Assembly: GCA_023426765.1 (NCBI GenBank)
Contig: JAEZBW010000151.1
Span: 1 to 8,190 of the forward strand
From: Bacillota bacterium
Lineage (GTDB): Bacteria; Bacillota; Clostridia; DSM-8532
DNA length: 8,190 nucleotides
Reading direction: 5' to 3'
Shown here: positions 1 to 5,795 of the stretch, piece after piece
Layout of the letters: every line of letters starts with the position of its first letter
Numbering within the stretch: the first letter of the stretch is position 1
The notes under the pieces: model-generated
The model's input: only the letters and a program-made list of their open reading frames with translations
What the model was told of the DNA's origin: nothing
Database searches by the model: none
Position numbers and translations under genes: made by a program

Positions 1-145
1 ATTCAATATCAGTATACAGGAGCATATCATTTCCATCTCGATTTTTTGTGCACAAAAATGCAGCATAAGCTGAGCTTAACATGATATCTGACAGATTCTC
101 AGCCTCCACTTCCCAAGATATCAACCAGGCAAAGTTGCAATACAT
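1..145 (-). CDS. Partial open reading frame of unknown function, running off the left edge
   Basis: On the minus strand an open frame starts at an ATG at 145-143 and stays open for 48 codons to the window edge. It begins MYCNFAWLISWEVEAENLSD and ends at the edge with ...DMLLYTDIE. It overlaps the last 25 bases of the GNAT/ART-like gene, as expected for the next gene of a tightly packed operon. The SD is weak: AAGG only 4 bases before the ATG, so the exact start is uncertain. The composition (Trp, acidic residues, an alternating hydrophobic pattern) looks like real protein and not a shadow frame, but I do not recognise the family. It could also be a chance open frame, since only about 145 bases are visible. 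Confidence 0.5.
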   Translation of the reverse strand, partial: MYCNFAWLISWEVEAENLSDIMLSSAYAAFLCTKNRDGNDMLLYTDIE

Positions 146-984
146 TTTACCTTGAGTGGCCTTACTGTCAGCCATTCATGTCCGGGCTCCATTGTAGTGC
201 GGGGATGAAAGTAGATATCTTCCCCTGGGACAATCGGTTCATCGATAATATATAAAAAACCTGGTTGAATTCCATTATGCTGTATAACCTTATCATCTCC
301 GTATGACAGACCTGTCGGCTGGTGTGAAAATGCTTCTGCCAGCTCCCTCCACTGTGTAATTGTACTACCAGGCAGCAAAGTATCAAACTTGATATTTGAA
401 CCATGATACCATGAATCCTTAAATGAATACAAATCTCCATCTATAAAACCGGTATCAATTCTATACCTGTAAGTTGGCCGCTCATGCCCGTCAATTATGT
501 TATTAATACAGTCTAATAGCATACCGCCATTTTTTTCTATAACCCTGATGGATGCCGCATTATCGGTAGAGCACGTCAGTAGGGCACACTTAATACCTAA
601 CTTTGCAGCTTCTGCCAGAAGTAGCTTAAGTTGTATAGTACCATAACCCTGTCCCCATTTCGAAGGTCTTATTTCATACCCGATATGTCCGCCAAATTCT
701 TTGAGTGGTTCTGTTAAAGCATACCTGATGTTACCTGATCCTATATACTCGTCCTCATCTACAAGCCAGAAAGTAGAACCCGGCACCCACCCCTCAGGAA
801 GACCAATACCTCTGCTCTGGTTTTCATATCGTATAAGTAATTTATTTATACGCTCAGGAGTGGGATTTTCGCCATGAAAATCATCATATATTCCTAAATC
901 CGCTTCTGCGTATTCCCTGCATGCCGCAATGTAGCTATTCATATACTCGATCGAGGGTTTTGCCAGTCTTGGATTCCTCATCAT
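121..984 (-). CDS. GNAT N-acetyltransferase fused to a C-terminal ADP-ribosyltransferase-like domain
   Basis: The 287-residue protein has two parts. Residues 1 to about 178 form a GNAT acetyltransferase of the COG3981 type: GLPEGWVPGSTFWLVDED, then GGHIGYEIRPSKWGQGYGT with the acetyl-CoA loop near residues 106-116, then STDNAASIRVIEKNGG. Residues about 185-287 form a separate domain with YHGS at 193-196, TITQWRELAEAFSHQP, LYIIDEPI and EWLTVRPLKV near the end. The YHG(S/T) start and the closing [E/S]-x-x-x-RPLKV resemble rifampin ADP-ribosyltransferase (Arr)-like folds. That is pattern resemblance, not proof. An ATG at 1008 would also be open, but the start at 984 has AAGGGGG 8 bases upstream and overlaps the preceding gene's stop as ATGA, so translation is probably coupled. 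It is the third gene of its unit. Likely substrates are small molecules or antibiotics, but none can be named. Confidence 0.88.
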   Translation of the reverse strand: MMRNPRLAKPSIEYMNSYIAACREYAEADLGIYDDFHGENPTPERINKLLIRYENQSRGIGLPEGWVPGSTFWLVDEDEYIGSGNIRYALTEPLKEFGGHIGYEIRPSKWGQGYGTIQLKLLLAEAAKLGIKCALLTCSTDNAASIRVIEKNGGMLLDCINNIIDGHERPTYRYRIDTGFIDGDLYSFKDSWYHGSNIKFDTLLPGSTITQWRELAEAFSHQPTGLSYGDDKVIQHNGIQPGFLYIIDEPIVPGEDIYFHPRTTMEPGHEWLTVRPLKVKCIATLPG

Positions 985-2426
985 GGCATTGTCCCCCTTG
1001 CTTCCCATTCTTCCCTTAGAATTGCATAATGAAAATCATCCCGCCATTCACCTTTAATAAAACTTTTCTTTTTAAAACATCCTTCCCTGCGCATCCCGTT
1101 CTTCTCAAGAACTCTTTGCGACCCATAATTCAAAGTATCGCAATCTGCCCATATACGGTGAAGCTCCAAGCTTTCAAACCCATATTTAATGAGTGCTCCG
1201 GCTGCTTCAGTACCAATACCATGTCCCCAGACTTTTCTTGAGTAACAGTATCCAAGCATTCCATGCCGGTCTTTGTATCCCCCAAGTGCAATCCCAATAG
1301 TACCAATCAATTTGCCAGACGACTTCTCAATTACGATAAAATGGTATTCTTTACGAGGATTCTTAGCTCTTTCCTTTAAAACTCTGTCTACAAAAGCCTG
1401 AGTATCTTCTTCAGTGTTGGGTCCCCACGGCATGAACCTTACTACTTCTTCATCAGTAGAATAAAGGTGTACTTCTTTCCAGTCATCCTTTTTGAATTCT
1501 TTTAAAATGAGTCTATTTGTTTCGATTATAATATCACTCTTTTGATTATCTACTGATTCGACTTCTTCCATGTCAGACTTTCCCTGGCCTTTTACCACTT
1601 TACCTTTTATCAGCAAAAACTCGCCTGCGTCTGCAAGGTTTTCAACACAGCAGGATAAGCTCTCAATGTCAAGTATAGCCTTCCACGCAGTTTCATTTTT
1701 CTCAAGCAGATCTGCTTGTGTTCTCAATCCTGACATTACTGCAGGAGAAGCCCCCGACTCTATTTCTACAAGTCCGGAATCCTTAAGTATATTTTTAAAT
1801 TCAGCTGCAGTATAAAAATGGCGGGGAGGGTGATTAACGTCAGGATGATCCAGATCTCCAGTCGTGGCTACCTCATATATTTTCCAGTACTCCGGTTTAC
1901 CCCAGAATTTCTCGGGAACCATTCCCTCATTGACTGCACATGATCGTAATACTCCCCACAAACTGTTAACACTGAAAAGAAGCATTCCATTGTTCTTCGT
2001 CACTCTCTTCAATTCATCAATTGCTCTTCTTGCATTGCTGAAAAGGTAATTCAGCACAGCTCCGTAACAGATCACTGTATCATAATAATCATCTGGAATC
2101 ATATAAAGACTTGAAACATCCGCCTTGATATACTTTTCTACCTGGCTGGCAAAACCCCTTTCATCCATCTTCTGTCTTGCCAATGCAAGCTGACCGTCTG
2201 ATATGTCTAAAAGAGTTATGCTGCTTCCGCTTTGTGCGATATGAATACTGAACCTCCCTGCTCCACAACCGGCATCAAGTACACGTTTCCCAGGTCCTAT
2301 ATGAGGCTCCATAAATTTTACATGACCATGGTAAACGAGTCTGCCATATGCGGAAGAATCCAGACGATTCCATTCCTTCTCCCCATATTCATTATAGAAT
2401 TGTCGAACCAGATCAGGATTAAACAT
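981..2426 (-). CDS. Fusion of a SAM-dependent methyltransferase and a RimJ/RimL-type GNAT acetyltransferase
   Basis: This is a 481-residue two-domain protein. Residues about 1-275 are a class I methyltransferase: motif I VLDAGCGAGRF at 49-59, the acidic SAM-ribose residue in LLDIS (D74), IKADVSSL at 100-107, and DTVICYGAVLNYL at 116-128 as the post-II/motif IV region. A linker of about 25 residues follows (GKVVKGQGKSDMEEVESVD). Residues about 298-475 are a GNAT domain of the Acetyltransf_3 type: IIETNRLILKEF, FMPWGP, then the acetyl-CoA loop at about 397-406 (RKVWGHGIGT) and NYGSQRVLEKNGMRREG. The start has a near-perfect SD, AAGGAGGTGAT (2433-2443), about 6 bases upstream, and the gene begins 19 bases after the nucleoside phosphorylase stop. 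The stop overlaps the next gene's ATG. The methyl acceptor and acetyl acceptor are unknown. The setting suggests drug or ribosome modification. Confidence 0.9.
   Translation of the reverse strand: MFNPDLVRQFYNEYGEKEWNRLDSSAYGRLVYHGHVKFMEPHIGPGKRVLDAGCGAGRFSIHIAQSGSSITLLDISDGQLALARQKMDERGFASQVEKYIKADVSSLYMIPDDYYDTVICYGAVLNYLFSNARRAIDELKRVTKNNGMLLFSVNSLWGVLRSCAVNEGMVPEKFWGKPEYWKIYEVATTGDLDHPDVNHPPRHFYTAAEFKNILKDSGLVEIESGASPAVMSGLRTQADLLEKNETAWKAILDIESLSCCVENLADAGEFLLIKGKVVKGQGKSDMEEVESVDNQKSDIIIETNRLILKEFKKDDWKEVHLYSTDEEVVRFMPWGPNTEEDTQAFVDRVLKERAKNPRKEYHFIVIEKSSGKLIGTIGIALGGYKDRHGMLGYCYSRKVWGHGIGTEAAGALIKYGFESLELHRIWADCDTLNYGSQRVLEKNGMRREGCFKKKSFIKGEWRDDFHYAILREEWEARGTMP
1571..1573 (-). promoter_or_regulatory. 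Possible internal translation start for a separate GNAT product
   Basis: Codon 286 of the methyltransferase-GNAT fusion is an ATG in the interdomain linker. An AGGGA purine run lies about 9 bases upstream (CCAGGGAAAGTCTGACATG). Initiation here would give a free GNAT of 196 residues, close to the usual length of RimJ/RimL-type enzymes. The SD match is only moderate, so this is a candidate and not a call. Confidence 0.25.
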
Positions 2427-2445
2427 CCTTCCATCACCTCCTTAA

Positions 2446-3216
2446 TTATATCTCCAGGCATGCATCCAGCGAAAGTACAAACAGTTTTTCTCTTGCTGGT
2501 ACATTCCTTTGCCAGTCCCTTTCATCGTAACTCTCATCTTTCAATATGTCCCCACTGTATAATAGCTGTGCAAACTTAACTCCGCGAAATTTCGCTGCTG
2601 CAGCAAGTGCCGAACATTCCATCTCAACACATTTACAACCTTCAGCCTTCCTCAAAGATACTTTTTCAGGTGTTTCCCGATAAAATGCATCAGTTGTCCA
2701 TGTCTTGCATTCAGTATACCGATACCCTGATCTATCAATGGTTCTTTTGACCGAATCAAGTACATCCTTATCGAGCTGAATTTCCCTATTTGGCGGCATG
2801 TAGTGATACGATGTACCTTCATCCCTTACAGCTGTGACAGGCAGCAAAATGTGCCCTGGCTCAATCTCATCCAGAACACCGCAGCCTCCACAGGCAACAA
2901 TCTTTTTCACACCATATGCCATAATAAATTCCATAATTCCGACTGCAATTGGTGCACCTACATATGTATGAATAAAGCATATATCAGTTCCCTTATATTT
3001 GATTTCATATACTTTCACAGTGCCTGTTTCCCATTTTGTACTATATCGTGCCTGCACCCCACCCATCTGGCTGTATTTCTCTACAATATCTCCAAAAAAA
3101 GTCATTACGCATCGTTCAGGGAAGCTGATGTCTCTATGATTACGACCCGGCTGAATAACAGCCACTTTCTCCGGGTCATATTCCAGGATGGGATAATCCT
3201 TTCTCAAAATGCTCAT
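2446..3216 (-). CDS. Nucleoside phosphorylase (PNP/UDP phosphorylase family)
   Basis: The 256-residue protein matches the PNP_UDP_1 family, which cleaves nucleosides with phosphate to a base and ribose 1-phosphate in the cytosol. Visible motifs are IQPGRNHRDI near the N-terminus (phosphate loop region), HTYVGAPIAVGIMEF at 83-97, IVACGGCGVLDEIEPGHILL at 106-125, VRDEGTSYHYMPP at 130-142, the ribose-binding CVEMECSAL at 196-204 and SGDILKD near 221. The length is normal for the family. Whether it prefers purines or uridine cannot be told from sequence. The frame is open further upstream to 3366, but the start at 3216 gives the family N-terminus and has a GGGGG SD 7 bases before it. The upstream extension would run through a terminator hairpin. 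It is the first gene after the attenuator and is followed 19 bases later by the methyltransferase fusion. Confidence 0.9.
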   Translation of the reverse strand: MSILRKDYPILEYDPEKVAVIQPGRNHRDISFPERCVMTFFGDIVEKYSQMGGVQARYSTKWETGTVKVYEIKYKGTDICFIHTYVGAPIAVGIMEFIMAYGVKKIVACGGCGVLDEIEPGHILLPVTAVRDEGTSYHYMPPNREIQLDKDVLDSVKRTIDRSGYRYTECKTWTTDAFYRETPEKVSLRKAEGCKCVEMECSALAAAAKFRGVKFAQLLYSGDILKDESYDERDWQRNVPAREKLFVLSLDACLEI

Positions 3217-3251
3217 TATAACACCCCCACACAAAAACATTTTGATGTCTA

Positions 3252-3303
3252 AGTACAAAATATAAAAACCCGCAGAATCACTTGTAAAGTGACTCCGCGG
3301 GTT
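3252..3303 (-). terminator. Rho-independent terminator, probably an attenuator
   Basis: On the minus strand, 3303-3267 folds into a 17-bp stem with a 3-base loop: left arm AACCCGCGGAGTCACTT, right arm AAGTGATTCTGCGGGTT, the only imperfections being two G.U pairs. It is followed directly by TTTATATTTTG. The same bases on the plus strand would give A.C mismatches and no T tract, so the signal belongs to the minus strand. It stands about 50 bases before the nucleoside phosphorylase start and after a promoter, so it can act as a gate on unit (c). Confidence 0.85.
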
Positions 3304-3304
3304 A

Positions 3305-3370
3305 TCATTCCACGTGTAGGGCTTTGACGCCCCTATGCAGCTCGAGCATCTGGCTCTTATGCACACTCAC
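3305..3370 (-). CDS. Candidate leader peptide of a transcription attenuator
   Basis: A short frame between promoter and terminator can start at GTG (3370, 21 codons), GTG (3364, 19 codons) or ATG (3349, 14 codons: MLELHRGVKALHVE). It ends with TGA (3305-3307) followed at once by TAA (3302-3304), and the TAA is already inside the terminator's 5' arm. No strong SD is seen: AAGAG lies 4 bases before the ATG, and the GTG at 3370 is only a few bases from the inferred transcription start. The frame contains two small hairpins, 3317-3335 (TAGGGGC/GCCCTA) and 3342-3357 (GAGC/GCTC). The position argues for a regulatory leader; whether it is translated is unproven. Confidence 0.5.
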   Translation of the reverse strand: MSVHKSQMLELHRGVKALHVE

Positions 3371-3382
3371 TATTTTGGAATA

Positions 3383-3411
3383 TTATTACATGACAGGCTT
3401 GGACTTGTCAA
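3383..3411 (-). promoter_or_regulatory. Sigma-A-type promoter of the nucleoside phosphorylase unit
   Basis: On the minus strand, a perfect -35 TTGACA (3411-3406) is separated by 17 bases from TAATAA (3388-3383), a fair -10 with TG just upstream. The inferred transcription start is near 3376. The transcript would begin with the short leader frame and then meet the terminator hairpin. Confidence 0.75.
3391..3410. promoter_or_regulatory. Dyad overlapping the -35 and spacer, possible operator
   Basis: TGACAGGCTTGGACTTGTCA is an imperfect inverted repeat (TGACAnG...CnTGTCA) that covers most of the -35 box and the spacer of the promoter. A dyad at this position is a usual site for a repressor or a MerR-type activator. 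No regulator gene is in the window. Confidence 0.35.
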
Positions 3412-3418
3412 GCATAAT

Positions 3419-3445
3419 TTGCAAGTGTTCTTGCAATTCTTGCAA
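3419..3445. repeat. TTGCAAG direct and inverted repeats upstream of the -35
   Basis: On the minus strand TTGCAAGAA occurs twice in tandem (3445-3437 and 3436-3428). The second copy forms a perfect 7-bp inverted repeat with CTTGCAA across AACA (3436-3419). The cluster ends 8 bases upstream of the -35 hexamer, a usual place for an activator or operator site. It could also be a weak hairpin at the end of the phosphotransferase transcript, but no T tract follows. Confidence 0.4.
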
Positions 3446-3461
3446 TACCCAATGCTTACGT

Positions 3462-4400
3462 TTACCATCTGAGGAATTTAAGTAACTCCAGCAATATCTT
3501 CATCTGCTGTATTGCATCTTCAATATCCTTAGGTTCTCCACCATCCTCCAGTGTCCAACAACTGGAAAGAGCGTAATCCAGGAAACAACTGATCGCAATG
3601 GTTCTCCGGCTTTCACCTAGTACTTTTGCAAAGGAATTGATGCATTCTGACATATGCTCCGAGTCCCCAATGCCACCGAACCAATCCCACTCATTGAGAA
3701 GAAACCGGCCGGCTTCTAAACATTGCTCACCAATCCGCCCCTGCGGGTCAATTACTTTCCAGTTACCTGAGGTATCCATTAATATATTTTCATGATGTAA
3801 ATCTCCATGTAATAATACCCTGGGACGGTTTAGTGATAGAATCTCTTCATATAGGTCTTCTGCATGGCTAAGTATTGAAACGAACTCCTCACCGGCACAT
3901 TTTTCATGTCGTGCGCGTTCAAAGGCCTTCTTCATCTGCTGCTGATAAATAGGAAAATCATGCTCGCCATGAATTTCTATCGGAAGATTTGCTGCTAGAT
4001 ATGCCCCGGCACTAATCCTCTGATTGAAATTGGGTTCATCCTTAAGCCTGGTGCCTGGAAGTATCCGTTCCATCAACATTACACCCTGTTCCCTATCTAC
4101 CTCATAAAGCATGCAGGCATTTTTACCTTCATATTGAAGTAAGGCATCTATTCCGCTGAACAACTCAAGATGAGGTACCCCTGTTTTCAATACTACATCA
4201 CCATATTTCGGAGAATGTGCATAACAAACAAAGTGAATTGACAAGTTTTCCTCTATCCTGCACTCTGTCAGTTCCCACTTCAGTATGAACTTCTCCACCA
4301 AATCCGGCAGTTTACTTATCCAGACTTCCCCCTTGTCTCTAAATATGCGGAGGATTTTATCACAGAAAGAACCAGGTATTGATAGATTACTTTCGTTCAT
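3462..4400 (-). CDS. Aminoglycoside phosphotransferase, APH(6)/hydroxyurea-kinase type
   Basis: The 312-residue kinase has the APH fold and resembles the APH_6_hur family (streptomycin 6-kinase, hydroxyurea phosphotransferase), which transfers ATP phosphate to a small antibiotic in the cytosol. In order: YGDVVLKTGVPHLELFSGID, with K71 the likely ATP lysine; VMLMERILPGTRL as the hinge region; the catalytic Brenner motif HGDLHHENIL at 198-207; and the metal-binding IDPQGRIGE with D218. The length is near the family norm (about 270-310). The frame is open to 4448, but ATG 4400 has AAGGGGGA 7 bases upstream and lies 14 bases inside the end of the MFS gene, so translation is likely coupled. The drug is not predictable: members of this family are often annotated by homology only. 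Confidence 0.88.
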   Translation of the reverse strand: MNESNLSIPGSFCDKILRIFRDKGEVWISKLPDLVEKFILKWELTECRIEENLSIHFVCYAHSPKYGDVVLKTGVPHLELFSGIDALLQYEGKNACMLYEVDREQGVMLMERILPGTRLKDEPNFNQRISAGAYLAANLPIEIHGEHDFPIYQQQMKKAFERARHEKCAGEEFVSILSHAEDLYEEILSLNRPRVLLHGDLHHENILMDTSGNWKVIDPQGRIGEQCLEAGRFLLNEWDWFGGIGDSEHMSECINSFAKVLGESRRTIAISCFLDYALSSCWTLEDGGEPKDIEDAIQQMKILLELLKFLRW

Positions 4401-5592
4401 GAGCCAATCCCCCTTCCTGTCTTTTACGAAGAGCTTGAAACAATGCACAGATCACCAGAATCCATACAGCTACTGCCATCATGGCTCCCTGAAGCTGCCC
4501 AAATCCTCCCACCACTCCAAACAGAGAATAGATCAGTATCCCTGAAGGTGTTTCAAGCATGGCTGCAAGAGATTGTACCGTTGCACGCCCCTGATATTGT
4601 ACCTCTGTCTGCAATGTGTCTGTAAACAGAACCTTTCCTGCAGATAAAAGAAAATAGTACAGGACATATAACGGCAACATGATCAGGATAGGAAAACCTG
4701 CAGTAAGCGCAAGGAGCAACCCTGCAAAGATGGCAATGTTTAACTGGATTGAAATGGGCCTTGTAAATCCTTTTCTTTCCAGTAAGTTTTTTATCTTCCA
4801 TGCAGCCCTGCCACCAAGGGCTTCCATACTGTAACGAAAAAAACCCCACATCCCAATAAGGGCAATCGGTATACCCATAGAGCGCACAATCAACTGATCG
4901 TATTCATCCAGGATACCGGCAGTCACCAATACAGTCAAATTAAATCCTACCAGAATAGATATGGTGGCATGTCTAAAGCAAAAAGAAGCTCCATCTTTTA
5001 ATGTTGTGATATAGTCTTTAAAGCTGCTACCCTTCTGTGTTTGAATGTGAAAATTATATTCAGAAAATAAAACTGCTATCATTGCACTGACTGTTATTGA
5101 GATTACTGACAGCCAAAGAGTCAATTGCATATTAAATGCCGCTATTATGCTTCCTATGATTGAAGCAATCCCTACTGTCATTTGATAGTAAAACGTACTC
5201 TTTCCCCAAATACGATCAAATTCACACTCTCTTCCATGGGCTTTTAAAGCATCATACAACCATGCTTCTTCAGTTCCTGAGCACAATGCACCACCTGCTC
5301 CCCATAGAATAAAACCAGCAGCGAATCCAGTAAAATTGCTCCATATGCTCCAGACCACAAAGCATAAACCTTTGAGTAGCCTTCCTGCAACCATCAGATT
5401 TTTGCGGTTCCATCGGTCTGCCAATACGCTGCTCGGGACTTCAAGCAACAACCCTGGTATGCTCCATAGGATCATAAGCGTTGATATTGCTGATATCGAG
5501 AGCCCCTTTTGCTGAAACATCAGCATGTAAACCGGGTAGACAGGCAATAACTGTCCCATAATACGGTATAGGTAAAATTGTTTTATATACAT
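4387..5592 (-). CDS. MFS transporter, probable drug exporter
   Basis: The 401-residue membrane protein has about 10-12 hydrophobic segments, for example near 35-52, 72-100, 137-152, 158-176, 211-227, 283-318 and 350-386. The loop after TM2 carries an MFS motif A variant, VLADRWNRK at about 57-64. SGTEEAWLYDAL at 105-116 is typical of a subgroup of small-molecule exporters. The family uses proton antiport, and the substrate is unknown. The start at 5592 is chosen because GGAGG lies 7 bases upstream. The frame is open to a TTG at 5631, but that part lies inside a hairpin. The gene leads the unit and overlaps the phosphotransferase gene by 14 bases. Its SD is locked in a stem-loop behind a short leader frame, so expression is probably controlled at translation. 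Confidence 0.88.
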   Translation of the reverse strand: MYIKQFYLYRIMGQLLPVYPVYMLMFQQKGLSISAISTLMILWSIPGLLLEVPSSVLADRWNRKNLMVAGRLLKGLCFVVWSIWSNFTGFAAGFILWGAGGALCSGTEEAWLYDALKAHGRECEFDRIWGKSTFYYQMTVGIASIIGSIIAAFNMQLTLWLSVISITVSAMIAVLFSEYNFHIQTQKGSSFKDYITTLKDGASFCFRHATISILVGFNLTVLVTAGILDEYDQLIVRSMGIPIALIGMWGFFRYSMEALGGRAAWKIKNLLERKGFTRPISIQLNIAIFAGLLLALTAGFPILIMLPLYVLYYFLLSAGKVLFTDTLQTEVQYQGRATVQSLAAMLETPSGILIYSLFGVVGGFGQLQGAMMAVAVWILVICALFQALRKRQEGGLAHERK

Positions 5593-5599
5593 TATCCTT

Positions 5600-5640
5600 C
5601 CTCCACTCATTGATAATACATTCCTTAACAATGATGGAGG
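5600..5640 (-). promoter_or_regulatory. Hairpin sequestering the MFS ribosome binding site
   Basis: On the minus strand CCTCCATCATTG (5640-5629) and CAATGAGTGGAGG (5612-5600) pair over 12 bp with a single bulged base, around a 16-base loop. The 3' arm ends in GGAGG, the SD of the MFS gene (ATG at 5592), so the site is hidden when the stem forms. No T tract follows, so it is not a terminator. This is the layout of a translational attenuator. Confidence 0.7.
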
Positions 5641-5658
5641 TGCTCGGGCTTGTCAGAA

Positions 5659-5688
5659 TCACTGGCCTGTATCTAAATATATTCTCAT
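5659..5688 (-). CDS. Nine-codon leader peptide MRIYLDTGQ
   Basis: A short frame, ATG to TGA, encodes MRIYLDTGQ and has the best-placed SD in the region, AAAGGAGA (5703-5696), 7 bases before the ATG. It lies between the promoter and the SD-masking hairpin of the MFS gene. The stop codon is 18 bases before the hairpin's 5' arm. This is the position of leader peptides in drug-inducible genes. MRIYLDT also resembles the first residues of PIN-domain toxins, so a decayed gene start is an alternative. The TGA overlaps a GTG (5662-5660) that opens a longer frame through the hairpin. Confidence 0.55.
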   Translation of the reverse strand: MRIYLDTGQ

Positions 5689-5730
5689 TCTTTTATCTCC
5701 TTTCATTAGTATTTGGATATAATTGTATTA

Positions 5731-5760
5731 ATTGTACCATACTTTTATTTAGTTTGTTCA
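5731..5760 (-). promoter_or_regulatory. Candidate promoter of the MFS-phosphotransferase unit
   Basis: On the minus strand an extended -10, TGG-TACAAT (5739-5731), lies 18 bases after a weak -35, TGAACA (5760-5755). A second TACAAT follows at 5727-5722. The start would be near 5724, about 36 bases before the leader ATG. No terminator is visible between gpmI and this site, so read-through from gpmI is also possible. Confidence 0.45.
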
Positions 5761-5795
5761 TAATTGTAAATCTATATATTCAAAAATAAATTGAC

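Noticed and set aside
985..1008. Earlier start of the GNAT/ART-like gene at 1008
   Set aside because: The ATG at 984 has the better SD and the ATGA overlap with the preceding stop.
2803..3252. 149-codon plus-strand frame opposite the nucleoside phosphorylase
   Set aside because: It is antisense to a clear family member, with no family motif and no SD seen. The other plus-strand frames at 1029-2579, 3598-3795 and 5993-7425 are rejected for the same reason.
3217..3366. N-terminal extension of the nucleoside phosphorylase (start at 3366)
   Set aside because: The extra 50 residues do not fit the family, lack an SD, and would be encoded through a terminator hairpin.
3252..3375. T-box or metabolite riboswitch before the nucleoside phosphorylase
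   Set aside because: The leader is only about 110 bases, with no Stem I and no conserved T-box bulge. I compared by eye with purine, preQ1, THF, c-di-GMP and guanidine signatures and found no match. A leader frame explains the layout better.
4401..4448. Earlier start of the phosphotransferase at 4448
   Set aside because: No SD, a deeper overlap with the MFS gene, and the added residues are not typical of the family. ATG 4400 has AAGGGGGA at good distance.
4553..4849. 98-codon minus-strand frame within the MFS gene
   Set aside because: It lies wholly inside the transporter gene in another frame, with cysteine- and histidine-rich nonsense-like composition.
5659..5688. Remnant of a PIN-domain toxin gene (MRIYLDT start)
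   Set aside because: Only seven residues resemble the family, and no frame downstream continues with PIN motifs. Kept only as an alternative to the leader peptide.
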